Assembly (NCBI RefSeq): GCF_900105115.1
Contig: NZ_FNRV01000001.1
Location: 1,860,001 to 1,924,000 of the forward strand
From: Pseudomonas mohnii
GTDB taxonomy: Bacteria; Pseudomonadota; Gammaproteobacteria; Pseudomonadales; Pseudomonadaceae
Direction: 5' to 3'
DNA: 64,000 nt
How positions within the stretch are numbered: position 1 is the stretch's first letter; each line of letters opens with the position of its first letter. This document shows positions 63,881-64,000 of the stretch, in pieces. The notes under the pieces are model-generated. The model saw only the letters and a program-made list of their open reading frames with translations, was not told the DNA's origin and ran no database searches. A program made the translations under genes and the position numbers.

Positions 63881-64000
63881 ATGACCAAACAAAAAGCCTT
63901 TACCCGGGAAGACCTGCTGCGCTGCAGTCGCGGTGAGCTGTTCGGCCCAGGTAACGCGCAACTGCCCGCCCCCAACATGCTGATGGTTGATCGCATCACC
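63881..64000 (+). CDS. fabA: FabA, beta-hydroxydecanoyl-ACP dehydratase (N-terminal part, cut by window edge)
   Basis: The first 40 codons are visible ([20 protein letters not shown], then [12 protein letters not shown]). This is the FabA/FabZ N-terminus; FabA dehydrates and isomerises 10-carbon intermediates for unsaturated fatty acid synthesis. RBS GAGGAG is 8 bases upstream. In Pseudomonas fabB normally follows; it is outside the window. Confidence 0.93.
   Translation, partial: MTKQKAFTREDLLRCSRGELFGPGNAQLPAPNMLMVDRIT

Noticed and set aside
1..64000. tRNA, rRNA, insertion sequences, phage genes, toxin-antitoxin or defence systems
   Set aside because: None seen by reading; no cloverleaf-like CCA ends, transposases, integrases or known defence proteins were found.

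Overview
The window is a chromosomal segment of a fluorescent-group Pseudomonas (P. fluorescens lineage). The protein families, GC-rich codon use, several Pseudomonas REP palindrome families and gene orders remembered from P. aeruginosa PAO1 (the PA1414-PA1422 block and the PA1610-PA1618 block) all agree. No tRNA, rRNA, CRISPR array, phage or insertion sequence was seen. One cut gene lies at each edge (lapD on the left, fabA on the right).

Region 1 (1-14.7 kb) is the Lap biofilm-adhesion system. It holds the C-terminal part of the c-di-GMP receptor LapD, the giant adhesin gene lapA on the minus strand, and, divergent from it, the lapE-lapB-lapC type I secretion operon. LapA has an N-terminal retention module with a TAAG LapG site, about 5.5 copies of a nearly identical 732-bp repeat, and C-terminal RTX repeats. 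The lapA-lapE gap carries a candidate FleQ box.

Region 2 (14.8-22.6 kb) is the 4-guanidinobutyrate locus: a DTW-domain gene and a gbuR-type LysR gene on the minus strand, then gbuA, an NTF2-like protein, an NCS1 permease and a sodium:solute symporter on the plus strand, closed by a strong terminator. A strong dyad lies between gbuR and gbuA. Next come an MBL-fold hydrolase, a carrier-protein-like gene with lysine in place of the phosphopantetheine serine, and a 42-codon minus-strand gene resembling PA1414 with a perfect ANR-type box upstream.

Region 3 (22.7-34.7 kb) is mixed: LysR/MFS pair, EamA exporter, NCS1 transporter, DUF2177, CvfB-like RNA-binding protein, small proteins, TorF-like outer-membrane protein, lipoprotein, DUF899 protein and a DEAD-box helicase.

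Region 4 (35-42.7 kb) is catabolic and iron-related: a TonB-dependent receptor behind a candidate Fur box, then a tcuR-tcuA-tcuB-tcuC-like tricarballylate cluster. A short chemoreceptor C-terminal remnant lies on its right border.

Region 5 (42.7-54 kb) has an EamA exporter, AzoR, a LysR/hydrolase/cyclophilin/ABC-exporter run, a DUF482 protein, a putative porin behind a candidate Pho box, an AI-2E-family transporter and a DUF4892 protein.

Region 6 (54-64 kb) resembles PAO1 PA1610-PA1622: two alpha/beta hydrolases, a thioesterase, an acyl-CoA synthetase with a perfect 26-bp palindrome upstream, sixA, DUF4389, gpsA, a three-gene run ending in a PA1611-like hybrid kinase, and the start of fabA.

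No wholly new multi-gene system stands out. The best leads are regulatory or structural: the ANR-box/small-ORF locus, the serine-less carrier protein, cysteine-bearing near-identical LapA repeats, a phased Pho box before a porin, and a remnant GST gene whose stop overlaps the next start.
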